Assembly (NCBI GenBank): GCA_963556145.1
Contig: OY744461.1
Coordinates: forward strand, 3,348,001-3,412,000
Origin: Hygrocybe punicea
Lineage: Eukaryota; Basidiomycota; Agaricomycetes; Agaricales; Hygrophoraceae
Direction of reading: 5' to 3'
Length of the DNA stretch: 64,000 nucleotides
A program made the translations under genes and the position numbers. Position 1 is the first letter of the stretch, and every line of letters starts with the position of its first letter. The notes beneath the pieces are model-generated. The model did no database searches, was not told the origin of the DNA, and worked only from the letters and a program-made list of their open reading frames with translations. Below, piece after piece: positions 1 to 9,122 of the stretch.

Positions 1-85
1 TCGTAATGGTGTGGTTGAATCGATACATCGTTTGTAGCTGAGCATTGACTTTTTTTTTTCCTTTTTTTTTTTTGTTCGTCCATAG

Positions 86-789
86 ATCCTGTCATGTTGG
101 TGCTTGGTCTCACCCAGACGTGTTTTGAGGGCTCTATGTACCTCTTCGTCTTCGTCTGGGTTCCTTCTCTTCAGGAAGCTTCCGAGACATTCCCTCTTGT
201 TCCCCTCCCGCTTGGCTACATATTCTCGTCATTCATGGTCTCAATGATGCTGGGATCCGTCCTGTACACTACAGTCGTTTCACGCGCCATCCCTTCTACT
301 ACGGCAGGATCGTCCACGCACTCATCACTCACCTTGCACGCGAAATTGAGCAGTATGGTCTGCGCTGTGAGCGCAATAGCACTGGCCGCCAGCGCGAAGT
401 TCTCGAACGAGAATATACGATTCTGGGCGTTTTGTGTCTTTGAAGCGTGTGTTGGCATGTACTACCCTGTTCAGGGCATGCTTCGGGGGTCTTTGATTGC
501 AAACGAACATCGTGCCACCGTAAGTTGTCTTTCTCATTATTCGCATTGTGTGATCTTGAGTCTGATATATTATATATTGGTTTCGTTTTAGCTTTCGTCA
601 CTATTCCGTGTGCCGCTTAATATTTTCGTTGTCGTTTCTTTGTTGACTGGCGTGTCTTCTGCGCGCTATGCGGTCCTCGCTGCTTGCTCCCTCATGCTTG
701 GTTTCTCGTCAATTATGACCGGGATTTTTATTGTAGGCCGCGTGGACGAAGATGTCCCAGAAGTAAAAGTAACTGGTCGCCTGGAGTAA
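86..789 (+). CDS. Molybdate-anion transporter (MFSD5/MOT2-like), 3' part
   Basis: Partial gene cut by the window start. Two exons are visible, 86-519 and 592-789, with an acceptor AG at 84-85 and an intron 520-591 (GTAAGT..TTTAG). The joined protein has the MFS_5 features of eukaryotic molybdate transporters: FEGSMYLFVFVW, then PLGYIFSSFMVSMMLGS, then FEACVGMYYPVQGMLRG and the EHRAT motif before the last two membrane helices, ending with a short charged tail. Family knowledge: high-affinity molybdate uptake for molybdenum cofactor enzymes, acting in a membrane. The amino-terminal helices lie upstream of the window. The first 85 bases are probably intron plus the end of an earlier exon that I cannot frame. 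Confidence 0.85.
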
Positions 790-1017
790 AATATAATTTC
801 ATGCTTCCAGAGCAATAGTTAGAATTGCATCCGACCTACTCAAAAAAAAGTCTTCTCGACTACGCCTGCATAGTGTTAGAACACACCTAAAAGTTTGCCT
901 TTCACAAGGTTTGGGTCCAGATGGTGCAGAGGGATCCCTACTCTATTATTGGGGATCCAGGTTGATGAATGATGGAATAACAACACGTTCGCGTACAGAA
1001 TTCAAAACACAAGTAAT

Positions 1018-1995
1018 TTATGGAGACGAGGAAGATTCGGAAGCCGTGTCTGGCGCCGCACGTCGGCGACGACCGCTCATGAGATATACGGCCGCGCGGA
1101 ATTCAAGCAGAGGATCATCAGATGGCTCAATGCCCTGGACGCGTGGTACGGGATCGAAGATGATATGTTTTTGCTGGCGATCGCTATCGTGGACAAGAGC
1201 ATTAATGGTGAGTTTGCCCAAATTGACGACGGTGCGGTCATCAGGCCAGCGTACAGTGGCATCGTCGAGGGTGTCTCCGTCGTTGGCAAGCTGCACGTGG
1301 AGCTGGAAAGTGACGGGCCCGTTGGCAATGCGTTGCGGGAGCTCGTCAAAGAGGAAGTTGGGTGTCTTTGATTTTACGGTAGCCTCGTTGAGATGCTCGA
1401 TGCCAGCATCAGGCATGACGAAATAGCGCCCAAAACGAATAGCTCCCTCGTTGTTGATAAACTTCATCGCATGGACGCCAAAGTAGCTTTCGCGAGCGAA
1501 GCTGGAAGGGGAGGGTTTCGGTGTTTGTACGTAGGTGAGTGCGGCGGGATGGGATGCGAGGAAAGCTTCGATAGGAGTGGGCGAAGAAGCCATGTCAGGT
1601 GTAGAAGACACGAGTGCACGTAAAAACTCCAAGAACTCTGCCCCTGTGCGAGTCGGGAAGTCCGGCGTAGAGTGGGCGATGATGTCGGTGTGGATGCGCT
1701 CGCCGAGGTGAAAGCGAACGGCAAACCCGCGTGGGTTGGCCTTTGGGTCGTTGTCAGGTACGAGGGGAATGCCTGTGGCGCTGGAGAAGCGTACAGTGAT
1801 GGGCGTAGATGGCTGCGTGAAGTGGGGGGCATTGGAGAGAGTGGCAGCGTCTGGAGTGGGCGTGAAAGAGCCGACGAGTACGATGCCGCGTGCGTGGGCA
1901 GGACGAAAGCCTGGGCACAGGCCAAAGGAGGTGTCAATCTGAGCGATGAGCTCTTCGCTGAGAGCGACCAGTTTTGGATCGGAGGGGAGAGGCAT
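1018..1995 (-). CDS. Catalase-related heme peroxidase (SrpA type)
   Basis: Single-exon gene of 325 codons, ATG at 1995-1993, TAA at 1020-1018. It is a small catalase-fold protein, about 60% the length of a classical catalase. Visible catalase hallmarks are the distal heme segment around residues 30-45 (AHARGIVLVGSFTP, with the candidate distal His), VRFSSATGIPLVPDNDP with ANPRGFAVRF behind it, YFGVHAMKFINNEG in the middle, and FRAAVYLMSGR near the C-terminus, an R-x3-Y arrangement expected to supply the proximal heme Tyr. Family role: heme-dependent breakdown of organic peroxides or H2O2, often with weak catalase activity. No signal peptide is seen. The C-terminus is an Arg then Ser/Glu-rich tail without a clear SKL-type peroxisome signal. 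Confidence 0.88.
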   Translation of the reverse strand: MPLPSDPKLVALSEELIAQIDTSFGLCPGFRPAHARGIVLVGSFTPTPDAATLSNAPHFTQPSTPITVRFSSATGIPLVPDNDPKANPRGFAVRFHLGERIHTDIIAHSTPDFPTRTGAEFLEFLRALVSSTPDMASSPTPIEAFLASHPAALTYVQTPKPSPSSFARESYFGVHAMKFINNEGAIRFGRYFVMPDAGIEHLNEATVKSKTPNFLFDELPQRIANGPVTFQLHVQLANDGDTLDDATVRWPDDRTVVNLGKLTINALVHDSDRQQKHIIFDPVPRVQGIEPSDDPLLEFRAAVYLMSGRRRRAAPDTASESSSSP

Positions 1996-2338
1996 GGATA
2001 ACGATGGCGCACTTGGACAGCGAACTTCATATTGCCAGTTGGCAAACAGGTCTTATGGGGATATGCAAAGTTGGTATTGATAAGCCATCACTTCATAGCA
2101 TTTTTTCACACGCAATTGGATCCCTTGATTGCAGGTAACGGTCTCGGAGCTATTTCAAGAGACCACGTGATTTCAGCGCGCTTGCCATATATAGTATCCC
2201 GCCGTTTTCGTGGCACCAGTGAATTAGACATACACGACTTGAAACAAGTACTAGTGACTATAGTATTCCCCAGATGAATGTAAGGTATCGTCCTACAACC
2301 GCCTCGGCGAACACCACAGTTCAGTCACCGATGCACGG
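1996..2338. other. Intergenic, upstream of the catalase-related gene
   Basis: 343 bases between the start of the catalase-related gene and the stop of the M35 gene, both on the minus strand. It should hold the promoter of the former and the 3' UTR of the latter. I see no open reading frame or repeat that I can support. Confidence 0.4.
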
Positions 2339-5214
2339 TCACTTCCCCTTGCCACGCGCAGGGGCTTTCGGCACCTGGGTCTTGACCGCTGCAGACAATA
2401 CTTGTTTCCCTTTGCTAGCGGCACTTTGCGAGACGGGTTGACGTGCAGCGCTTTTCGTGGACTTGGTCGGCGTCTTGGCCGCTGCTGGGCGTCCTGCTAC
2501 TGGTTGCCCATTCGGTTTACCCGCAGCGCCTTTCGTGGCCGTCTTTGGCACAGCAGCAGCACTTTTTGCACCCCCTTTGGTCAACCGTGACGTTGAGGCA
2601 GCGAGTTTCCCGGCTGCCTTGCCTGCCCCACGCCCTGCTGTTGCTTTACCCGCAGCGACTTTCGTGGCTTTGGATAGAACACCTTTCGCGCCCTTGGCAG
2701 CGACCTTCCCACCTGCTTTGCCTGCCACACGTCCTGCTGTTTTCCCGGCCCCTTTACCAGTGACTTGTTTACCCGCAGCGCCTGTCGTAGACTTTGACAG
2801 AGCGCCTTTCGACCCCTTGGTCAAGGCAGCGGCGCCTGCTTTGCCTGGCACACGTCCCGCTGCTTTCCCTTTACCGGTGAGCAGTTTACCCGCAGCGCCT
2901 TTCGTAGCCTTTAACAGAGCGCCTTTCGACCCCTTGGTCAGCACAGAGGCGCCTGCCTTGCCTGCCACACGTCCTGCAGCACCTTTTGTACCCTTGGTCA
3001 ATGCCGTACGAGCCCCGCCTTTCGCACCCTTTGTCAATGCAGAGGCGCCCACTTTGCCTGCCACACGTCCCGCTGCTTTCCCTTTACCGGTGAGCAGTTT
3101 ACCCGCAGCGCCTTTCGTAGCCTTCGACAGAGCACCTTTCGACCCCTTGGTCAGCACAGAGGCACCTGCCTTGCCTGCCACTCGTCCTGCAGCACCTTTT
3201 GTACCCTTGGTCAATGCCGTACGAGCCCCGCCTTTCGCACCCTTGGTCAAGGCAGCGGCGCCTGCTTTGCCTGGCACACGTCCTGCTGCTTTCCCTTTAC
3301 TGGGGAGTAGTTTACCCGCAGCGCCTTTGGCACCTTTGGTCAACGTCGTACGAGCCCCGCCTTTCGCACCCTTGGTCAATGCAGAGGCGCCCACTTTGGC
3401 TGGCACACGTCCCGCTGCTTTCCCTTTACTGGTGAGCAGTTTACCCGCAGCGCCTTTCGTAGCCTTTGACAGAGCGCCTTTCGACCCCTTGGTCAGCACA
3501 GACGTGCCTGCCTTGCCTGCCACACGTCCTGCAGCACCTTTCGTACCCTGGGCCAATGCCGTACGAGCCCCGCCTTTCGCACCCTTGGTTAATGCAGAGG
3601 CGGCTGCTTTACCTGTCAGACGTCCCGCTGCTGCTTTCCCTTTACCAGCGACCGGTTTACCCGCAACAACACCTTTCGTGGCCGCACCTTTTGCACCCTT
3701 GGTTAAGAGAGAGGCACCTAGATTTCCTTTACCCACGGCGCCTTTTGTACCCTTGGTTAACGCAGAGACGCCTGCCTTGCCCGCTGGGCCCTTGAGGGAG
3801 GCTGCAGCGCCTTTGGTGGTGGCAGGCAATGCGCCCTTTTTGTTGGCAGCGGGCGTGGCGGCAGTCTTGGCTGCAGCGGCGGCTTTTGCTTCGGCCTTTT
3901 TCTTGAAGTAGTCAGGTGGGAGTTGGCAGGACTGCCGCTTTGCGAGGTAGATGTGCTAGGGGGGCTTCAGCGTGAAGTAGGTAAAATTTTAAGGGACGGT
4001 GACTCACATCGCTGTCGTCGTCAGCTTCCAGCAAGGCGCGACGGAAGAATAACAGATCACGCCGCGCGACACCGGGCTGGGAGCAGAGGTGGGCAAAAAT
4101 ACTAAGAGAGGTTATTTAATGTAGTTGTCGTTGTCGTTGTTATTTTTATTACGCATAAATAATAATAATAATAATATAATCAGCCCCAGTTTGAGTGTTG
4201 TGCAGAAAGAGGGAGCGAAGTTGCGGCTTACCGGTAGGAGTCGGCGTTCTCGTGCATGTTGTTAGCCTTGTCCCGCACGCCTCTGTATTGATCTGTCAGG
4301 TCCGCCTCTGTTTTGGGGGGTGTCTTGTCTCCGGGAGCGGGGCTGAAATCTGTACGTAGAAAGTGAGTGGAAGCAGAAAGAGGAAAGAAAAGAAAAGATT
4401 GGGGGCACGTACATCCCGTCAAAGGCTTTCCATCTGGCTTCTTCTGGATATCTGCATCAGCTGCTTTCACCTTGGCAGAAATGATATTGTTGTCATTGCC
4501 AACAAGATCACCGGTGTGTGCAAACTGGTGGGTCGCTTCGTGAATGAGTGTTCCTGCTTGGAAGGAAGTCGTGGCCTTGTCTGCGAATAAGTGCAATGCC
4601 GTGTGAGTTGGTGTGATAGGTAGTGGGGCAGAGGTAAAATAACAATAAGGAGGAGAGATATCTTAAGAAACGTACCGAAGAATTCCGTCCCGAGCTTGGC
4701 CGGCTTAGGGATCCTGTCTGGATTGCTGAACGGTACGGCTGCCACGAGGCCGGTCCCCACTGCAACAGGCTTGGTGTCTCCGATCTTGAGGTTGCCCTTG
4801 TCGAGCAAGCCCACCGTTTTCTTGATCTCGTCGACATTGGCGTTTGCGCCGAATGCATCCGCGACGAGCTTTTTGTGCTCGGGTGTGTCCGAGTTGAGAA
4901 CGGTTGTCATTTTTTGCACCATGTTGTGAGCTAAAGGGGAGGAGGGGTGTGTGCGTGCGTGGTTAGAGGTTGAATACGGAGGACGGGCGACAACCTTACC
5001 CTCTTTTGCGGCAGCGTCAACTGTGTCCGCTCTTGCGACGTCATCTGGGTCCGCTGCATCTGGGCCTTTCACAAATTCCACACCAAACGGTAATGGCGTG
5101 CAAACAACACCTGGATGTCTCTGGTGTCAAGGAAGAGATGATTTTGGAAAAGCCAAGCAACGGACCTGAAACGATATAGAGGGCCAAAACAAGAATGGCC
5201 AAAGATTTGTACAT
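2339..5214 (-). CDS. Secreted M35 metalloendopeptidase with long Lys/Ala/Gly repeat tail
   Basis: Seven exons fit in frame: 5214-5166, 5110-5000, 4930-4676, 4580-4413, 4349-4232, 4101-4008 and 3955-2339, giving about 803 residues. The N-terminus MYKSLAILVLALYIVSG is a signal peptide. Residues ~30-250 look like fungal deuterolysin/peptidyl-Lys metallopeptidase (aspzincin): GTLIHEATHQFAHTGD holds the HExxH zinc motif near residues 152-156, and NADSYRIFAHL is the conserved C-terminal motif of the family. A normal M35 enzyme stops soon after this. Here the frame continues through two more introns into LAKRQSCQLPPDYFKKK and then ~500 residues of Lys/Ala/Gly/Thr repeats ending at TGA 2341-2339. The repeat exon has no ATG of its own near its beginning, which supports the fusion. 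Junction 4412-4350 has an alternative acceptor. Mature processing is unknown. Confidence 0.78.
2360..3835 (-). repeat. Coding tandem repeats of the M35 tail
   Basis: Degenerate in-frame repeats inside the last exon of the M35 gene. Short modules LTKGAKGGAR, GAAGRVAGKAG and GKLLTGKGKAAG alternate, and a larger block of roughly 70 residues (GARTALTKGTKGAAGRV..) recurs about four times. Composition is almost only Lys, Ala, Gly, Thr, Ser, Val, Leu and Arg, giving a strongly basic, probably disordered chain. Long reading frames on the opposite strand here (Pro/Ala-rich) are shadows of the repeat. Confidence 0.85.
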
Positions 5215-5650
5215 GATGAGAACTAGGATGCCAGCACCTGTTGCGAGTGTTGCAAGTGAGTGTGCATGGTAAGGGCGACGGCGACGAGAGGAGCAGCTTA
5301 CCCAAGTGAAGAGAAAGGGAAATCGACCAGCGAGAGCAATGAGCTGAAGAGCCGAAACATCGTGTACGGTTTTTATGGAGGTCGCGGCAGTGCAGTGAAA
5401 CGATAGGTTGCTGTCAAGGGTGCTCACGGTGTCTGCTGTCGCGTGCCCCATGCAAGCTTCACGTTGCGAGTATATGTGAGTGAAGAAGCCCGATCAAGTG
5501 AAGAAGTACCGATCAAGTTTCCGAGCCCGATCCGGATCTGCACTCCGCATTTGTGCGTTTGTTGGCGATGGAACCCCAAAGTCTACGTTACAGCAACGAC
5601 GTCCTTTTAAACTGTCCACTTAAGCTTGGTGGTGCTTCTCACAGTTCTCC
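5215..5650. promoter_or_regulatory. Divergent intergenic region, M35 gene and Hsp70-like gene
   Basis: 436 bases between two divergent start codons (M35 gene minus, Hsp70-like plus), so it must contain both promoters. I see no TATA-like box or operator strong enough to name. The direct repeat GATCAAG(T) GAAGAAG.. around 5490-5520 is too short to interpret. Confidence 0.4.
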
Positions 5651-6781
5651 ATGGCAGGCCTTTGCATCACCTCCTCAGCTCTCCACCTTTCCCTCTTCTC
5701 AACACTCGACGGTTCTCCCCGTCTTTCAGCAGCCTTCCCTCTCAAAAACACTACCGACATTTCCCTCCACACTTCCCTTGCCGACCTCGCTAACAAACAC
5801 CCTCGCGAGCTCACAGTCCTCACAGTCTCCACCCAACTATCCACCGCCGAAAGGCACCGCATCACCCGCATCGCAGAGTCCGCCGCCCTCCCAATTCGCC
5901 ACACTCTCAATCACATACGCGCCTACATCGCTGGAATAAAAGACGAAGAGTTGCCCGAGACGGAATCCCGTCTCCTCTTCCTCGAACTTCTCCCTACCAC
6001 CTCCGTCGCACATCTCCTGGGCCTCCGTGTACAGAAAGGGGAGCACCAATCGCGCATCGTCCGCACTGTGTCCATAACCTCTCCAGTCTCCCCACACGAT
6101 CTCGCCTACCGCCTCACTCAGTGGTCTCTCAGCCCCGACCATCCACCCACCCACATAGTCCTGCTCGACCCACCCGACACGACCCCCACTAATCTCCACT
6201 CCGCTTTCCCCTTCACACCAGCGCCCTGCCTCATCTCCAATGCCTCCGGGCCGGTCCTCGCCCGCGGCGCAGCCGCTTATGCCTTCGCCCACCTCACAGA
6301 GCTTCGCGAAGAGGAGGACGACGAGATGGTCACCGCTCTCATGCCCGTCCCCATCAGCATCCTCTCAGCCTCTGGAGACGTCGTACAGCTCATCCCGCTG
6401 TATGACGCCCTCCCTGCCGTCGGCACAATGCTTTTCACCACGCTGCGCGATGGGCAGACGCGTGTCACCGTTGAGCTCCTGCTGGGAAACCATGCTCGCC
6501 CAGCGGATAACTACAGCTTTGCTCGCGTGGCCCTTGAGGGAATCCGCCCAGCACCCAAGGGCACAGAGGCGCGCGTACGCGTGACTGTGCTGGTTACCTA
6601 TGATAATGGGACTCAGGTGGTCGTCGAGGATGTCACTGGCGAGGGCGGTCCAAAGGCCGTCGTGCAAATCCAGGACGCGTTCTGCGGAAAGACCTCGCAG
6701 GAGCTGAAAACCTTCATTGACATGGATACCGTTAAGAATCCGGTCCCCGATCTCGTCAGACAGCTTCCAGACTATGATTGA
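5651..6781 (+). CDS. Diverged Hsp70-like protein
   Basis: Intronless reading frame of 376 codons; ATG 5651-5653, TGA ends at 6781. The C-terminal part (residues ~225-330) follows the Hsp70 substrate-binding domain: PVPISILSASGDVVQLIPLYDALP, then TLRDGQTRVTVELLLGNHARPADN, then GIRPAPKGTEARVRVTV, which parallels the canonical '..GG.F..LIP.NT..P' through 'GIPPAPRG' path. The first ~220 residues correspond in position to the nucleotide-binding domain but lack the recognisable phosphate loops (no IDLGTT or GGGT motif), so ATPase activity is doubtful. About 376 residues against ~610-650 for a true Hsp70. It may be a co-chaperone-like derivative. It has no J-domain, signal peptide or EEVD end. Confidence 0.7.
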   Translation: MAGLCITSSALHLSLFSTLDGSPRLSAAFPLKNTTDISLHTSLADLANKHPRELTVLTVSTQLSTAERHRITRIAESAALPIRHTLNHIRAYIAGIKDEELPETESRLLFLELLPTTSVAHLLGLRVQKGEHQSRIVRTVSITSPVSPHDLAYRLTQWSLSPDHPPTHIVLLDPPDTTPTNLHSAFPFTPAPCLISNASGPVLARGAAAYAFAHLTELREEEDDEMVTALMPVPISILSASGDVVQLIPLYDALPAVGTMLFTTLRDGQTRVTVELLLGNHARPADNYSFARVALEGIRPAPKGTEARVRVTVLVTYDNGTQVVVEDVTGEGGPKAVVQIQDAFCGKTSQELKTFIDMDTVKNPVPDLVRQLPDYD

Positions 6782-7456
6782 GCTGTGGGTCTTTGCTCAA
6801 TATTTATTTTCCATACTGGTGTGGATTTTCATGACAATGTGTACCTTTGAGCTCTAGCACAGCCTTAATCCTTCTAGCAACTAGTTAGCCATGAACGTCT
6901 GAACACTGCTAAATACTCACACACGTACACATGCTCCTTGGTTTTCATGTTGTGTTTGAGCTGTCTCAAGGTTTCCTGTTCGAAAGGACAACGTTGATCG
7001 TGCCGGCGTGAATATACATATACATTGCATGCTTACCGCTCTTCCATAGATTGGCCATACTTGCTCAGATTAATGATGATGGACCAAGTTGAAGCTATTT
7101 GAGGTCTGAGTAGATTTGCGAGTATCAGGGTGAGTTAAAACAGAAGGGAGAATATGAGAGGAACGAGACCATGAAGCAGGCGGCAAAATATTCGGTTGGA
7201 CAAAAAAAAACTTGGTTCACGTAACTTACGTCTGGAACCTATTCGTGCAACAGATTCACTGCCACCATCGAGTCAGCCCTAGTAAGACAGCGGGGTGTGA
7301 GTCCACGAGCAGCTCACCTTATCTCAATCAGCAACAAGACTGTAGACGACGAAGCACAACCACTTAGGCCAGCACATCCCCACAGCTGGGTTCGGACGAT
7401 GACGAGGTGGGGAATGTCGTCTCGTCCGACTCTGGTCTTGACTAGATTCTCACAAC
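6782..7456. other. Intergenic stretch without a supported gene
   Basis: Holds the 3' end of the Hsp70-like transcript and the region before the NACHT remnant. Only short frames occur, and I found no protein or RNA motif I would defend. Confidence 0.4.
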
Positions 7457-8649
7457 ATGGCCTTATTAAACACATCTCATGGCGTTGAAGCATACGGCGA
7501 TCGTTTTCATGGCCCTGTCATGGCCCACAACGTCGGAGGACGCGTCGGCAATGTCAACATTGGTCGTAATTTTGGTCCGATCACTGTCACAGATGTTGAT
7601 CTCATTGCAACGGGAGTTTAATTCAATCAGCAGCTACGGTGTTTGACACTTTGAAGCCTTATCTCGTCGAGGATGCGCTTTACAATTCCGAAACACGGAA
7701 GACAGAACACGCCATGGTCCACCTGCCATCCTGACACTCATGCCAGGATCTTGCGGAACATAACCAGACGGCTCGACAGCACAGAGTGTTCGGTGTGCTG
7801 GTTGCACGGGCCTGCAGGCACTGGAAAGTCGACTATTTGCCACACGATACGCCAGCTAGCAGGGCGTCCCGCTGCTACTAACCTCTTCTCGAGGAAGAAA
7901 GGGGCCCGAAAGGACATCAACAGACTCATTCCAACTCTTGCGTATCAGATCTCACAACACATCTCATCGACACAGTCGCACATGCAAAGGGTTTTGCGCG
8001 AAGACCGGACACTACTCTCCCAGACGATTGAATATCAATTCCAGAAACTGATTGCGGAATGTTAAGGCTGGCGATCGTTATCTCATTATAATCGACGGGC
8101 TGGATGAATGTGCGGCAAGGAGACTCGTGGCGCTGGTCAGGCTGCGTTCACTAGTTCGAACAGCCCCCTTCAATTCCTCCTAGCGAGTCGGCTGGAGCCT
8201 GATATCGCGTCTGCCTTTCGAATGCATGCACCCAACAAGACTTTGCTTTGGCTTGCTCTCGAAGACTCGAGGGAAGATGTGCGCCATTATTTACAGGAGT
8301 CATGGCACGCGAACCAGCATCATGGCCATCTCAGGAAAACCTCAATGTGTCGGTTAACAATTCGGATGGTCTCATGATCTACGCAGTGACCCTTGTTCGG
8401 TATGTGAATGACCATCAGGATTCCCCACAAGTCAAACTACACAGAATTCTCGCAAGGCACGACGGTGTGGACTCACTCTATGAGCAAGTCATCGGCGAGG
8501 CTCAGGAACACAGGAACTTCAAGCGCGTGATGGGAACGCTGATGTATCTTCGCTATCCGATTCCATTGGCTGAGCTCGCTCTACTGCTTCGACTGGACGT
8601 GCCTGACATTCGTGTTGCCATGGCACGATGTCATTCTGTCCTCCTATAA
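7457..8649 (+). pseudogene. Decayed NACHT/STAND NTPase
   Basis: Remnant of a fungal NWD2-type NACHT protein spread over several reading frames. Frame 7457-7621 starts with ATG and encodes a short leader with the Gly/Asn-rich NVGGRVGNVNIGRNFG motif typical of the N-terminus of these proteins, then meets TAA. Another frame (7673-8065) carries the Walker A segment VCWLHGPAGTGKST. After a shift, LIIIDGLDEC (around 8080-8108) is Walker B. Next, FLLASRLEPDIASAFR lies in the 8108 frame, and DGLMIYAVTLVRYV through LLLRLDVPDIRVAM in the 8248-8649 frame match the region after the NTPase. At least four frame changes, not explained by clean introns, make this a pseudogene. No C-terminal WD40 or ankyrin part follows. 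Known relatives act in non-self recognition. Confidence 0.72.
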
Positions 8650-9122
8650 TTCCAGAAAACGACCATGATTCTATCCGACCATACCATGCATTCACATGTA
8701 CTAATTTCTACGTTAGAGTTACACTACAGGTATATAATAATATCAGTCGTTTACACTCACAACGACTGAGAGTTACACTACAGTCGCGAAAGTGCCCCCC
8801 CATAGTTTTTGAAGCAAATGGATCTGTGTTCCAGGTGCTGTATGATGATACATAAGCACCAGGGCACCTTTCAAATGCTAACATTTCACAAAGTAGGTAT
8901 GGGACACACTCCTGACAGTCTATTCAAGCATATCTCATCACCAAAAGTTGTCTCTCTGAGCAAGTTGACATTGCATAAAGGGCGAAGGACTGATTTCATT
9001 TCAAATTTCAAACCCAGTGAAAAGTCCGATTCAAATTCACCCCCAAACTTTTGCGCACGGTCCATTGAAAATTTTAAACACCAAAACCCCTTTTCACTCA
9101 TTCCCCTCAAAAACTTCTCGAG
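8650..9122. other. Intergenic stretch upstream of the SR-protein gene
   Basis: 473 bases between the NACHT remnant and the start codon at 9123. The segment GAGTTACACTACAG occurs twice (about 8716 and 8769) in a short imperfect repeat. Otherwise nothing identifiable; it presumably carries the promoter of the RNA-binding protein gene. Confidence 0.4.

Noticed and set aside
2339..3829. Repeat region as an independent gene
   Set aside because: Its apparent start is TTG, not ATG, and upstream frame and splice sites join it to the M35 exons.
2457..3911. Long plus-strand reading frame, Pro/Ala-rich, 484 codons
   Set aside because: It is the antisense shadow of the Lys/Ala/Gly repeat tail; its repeats mirror the minus-strand units and it has no homology-like motif.
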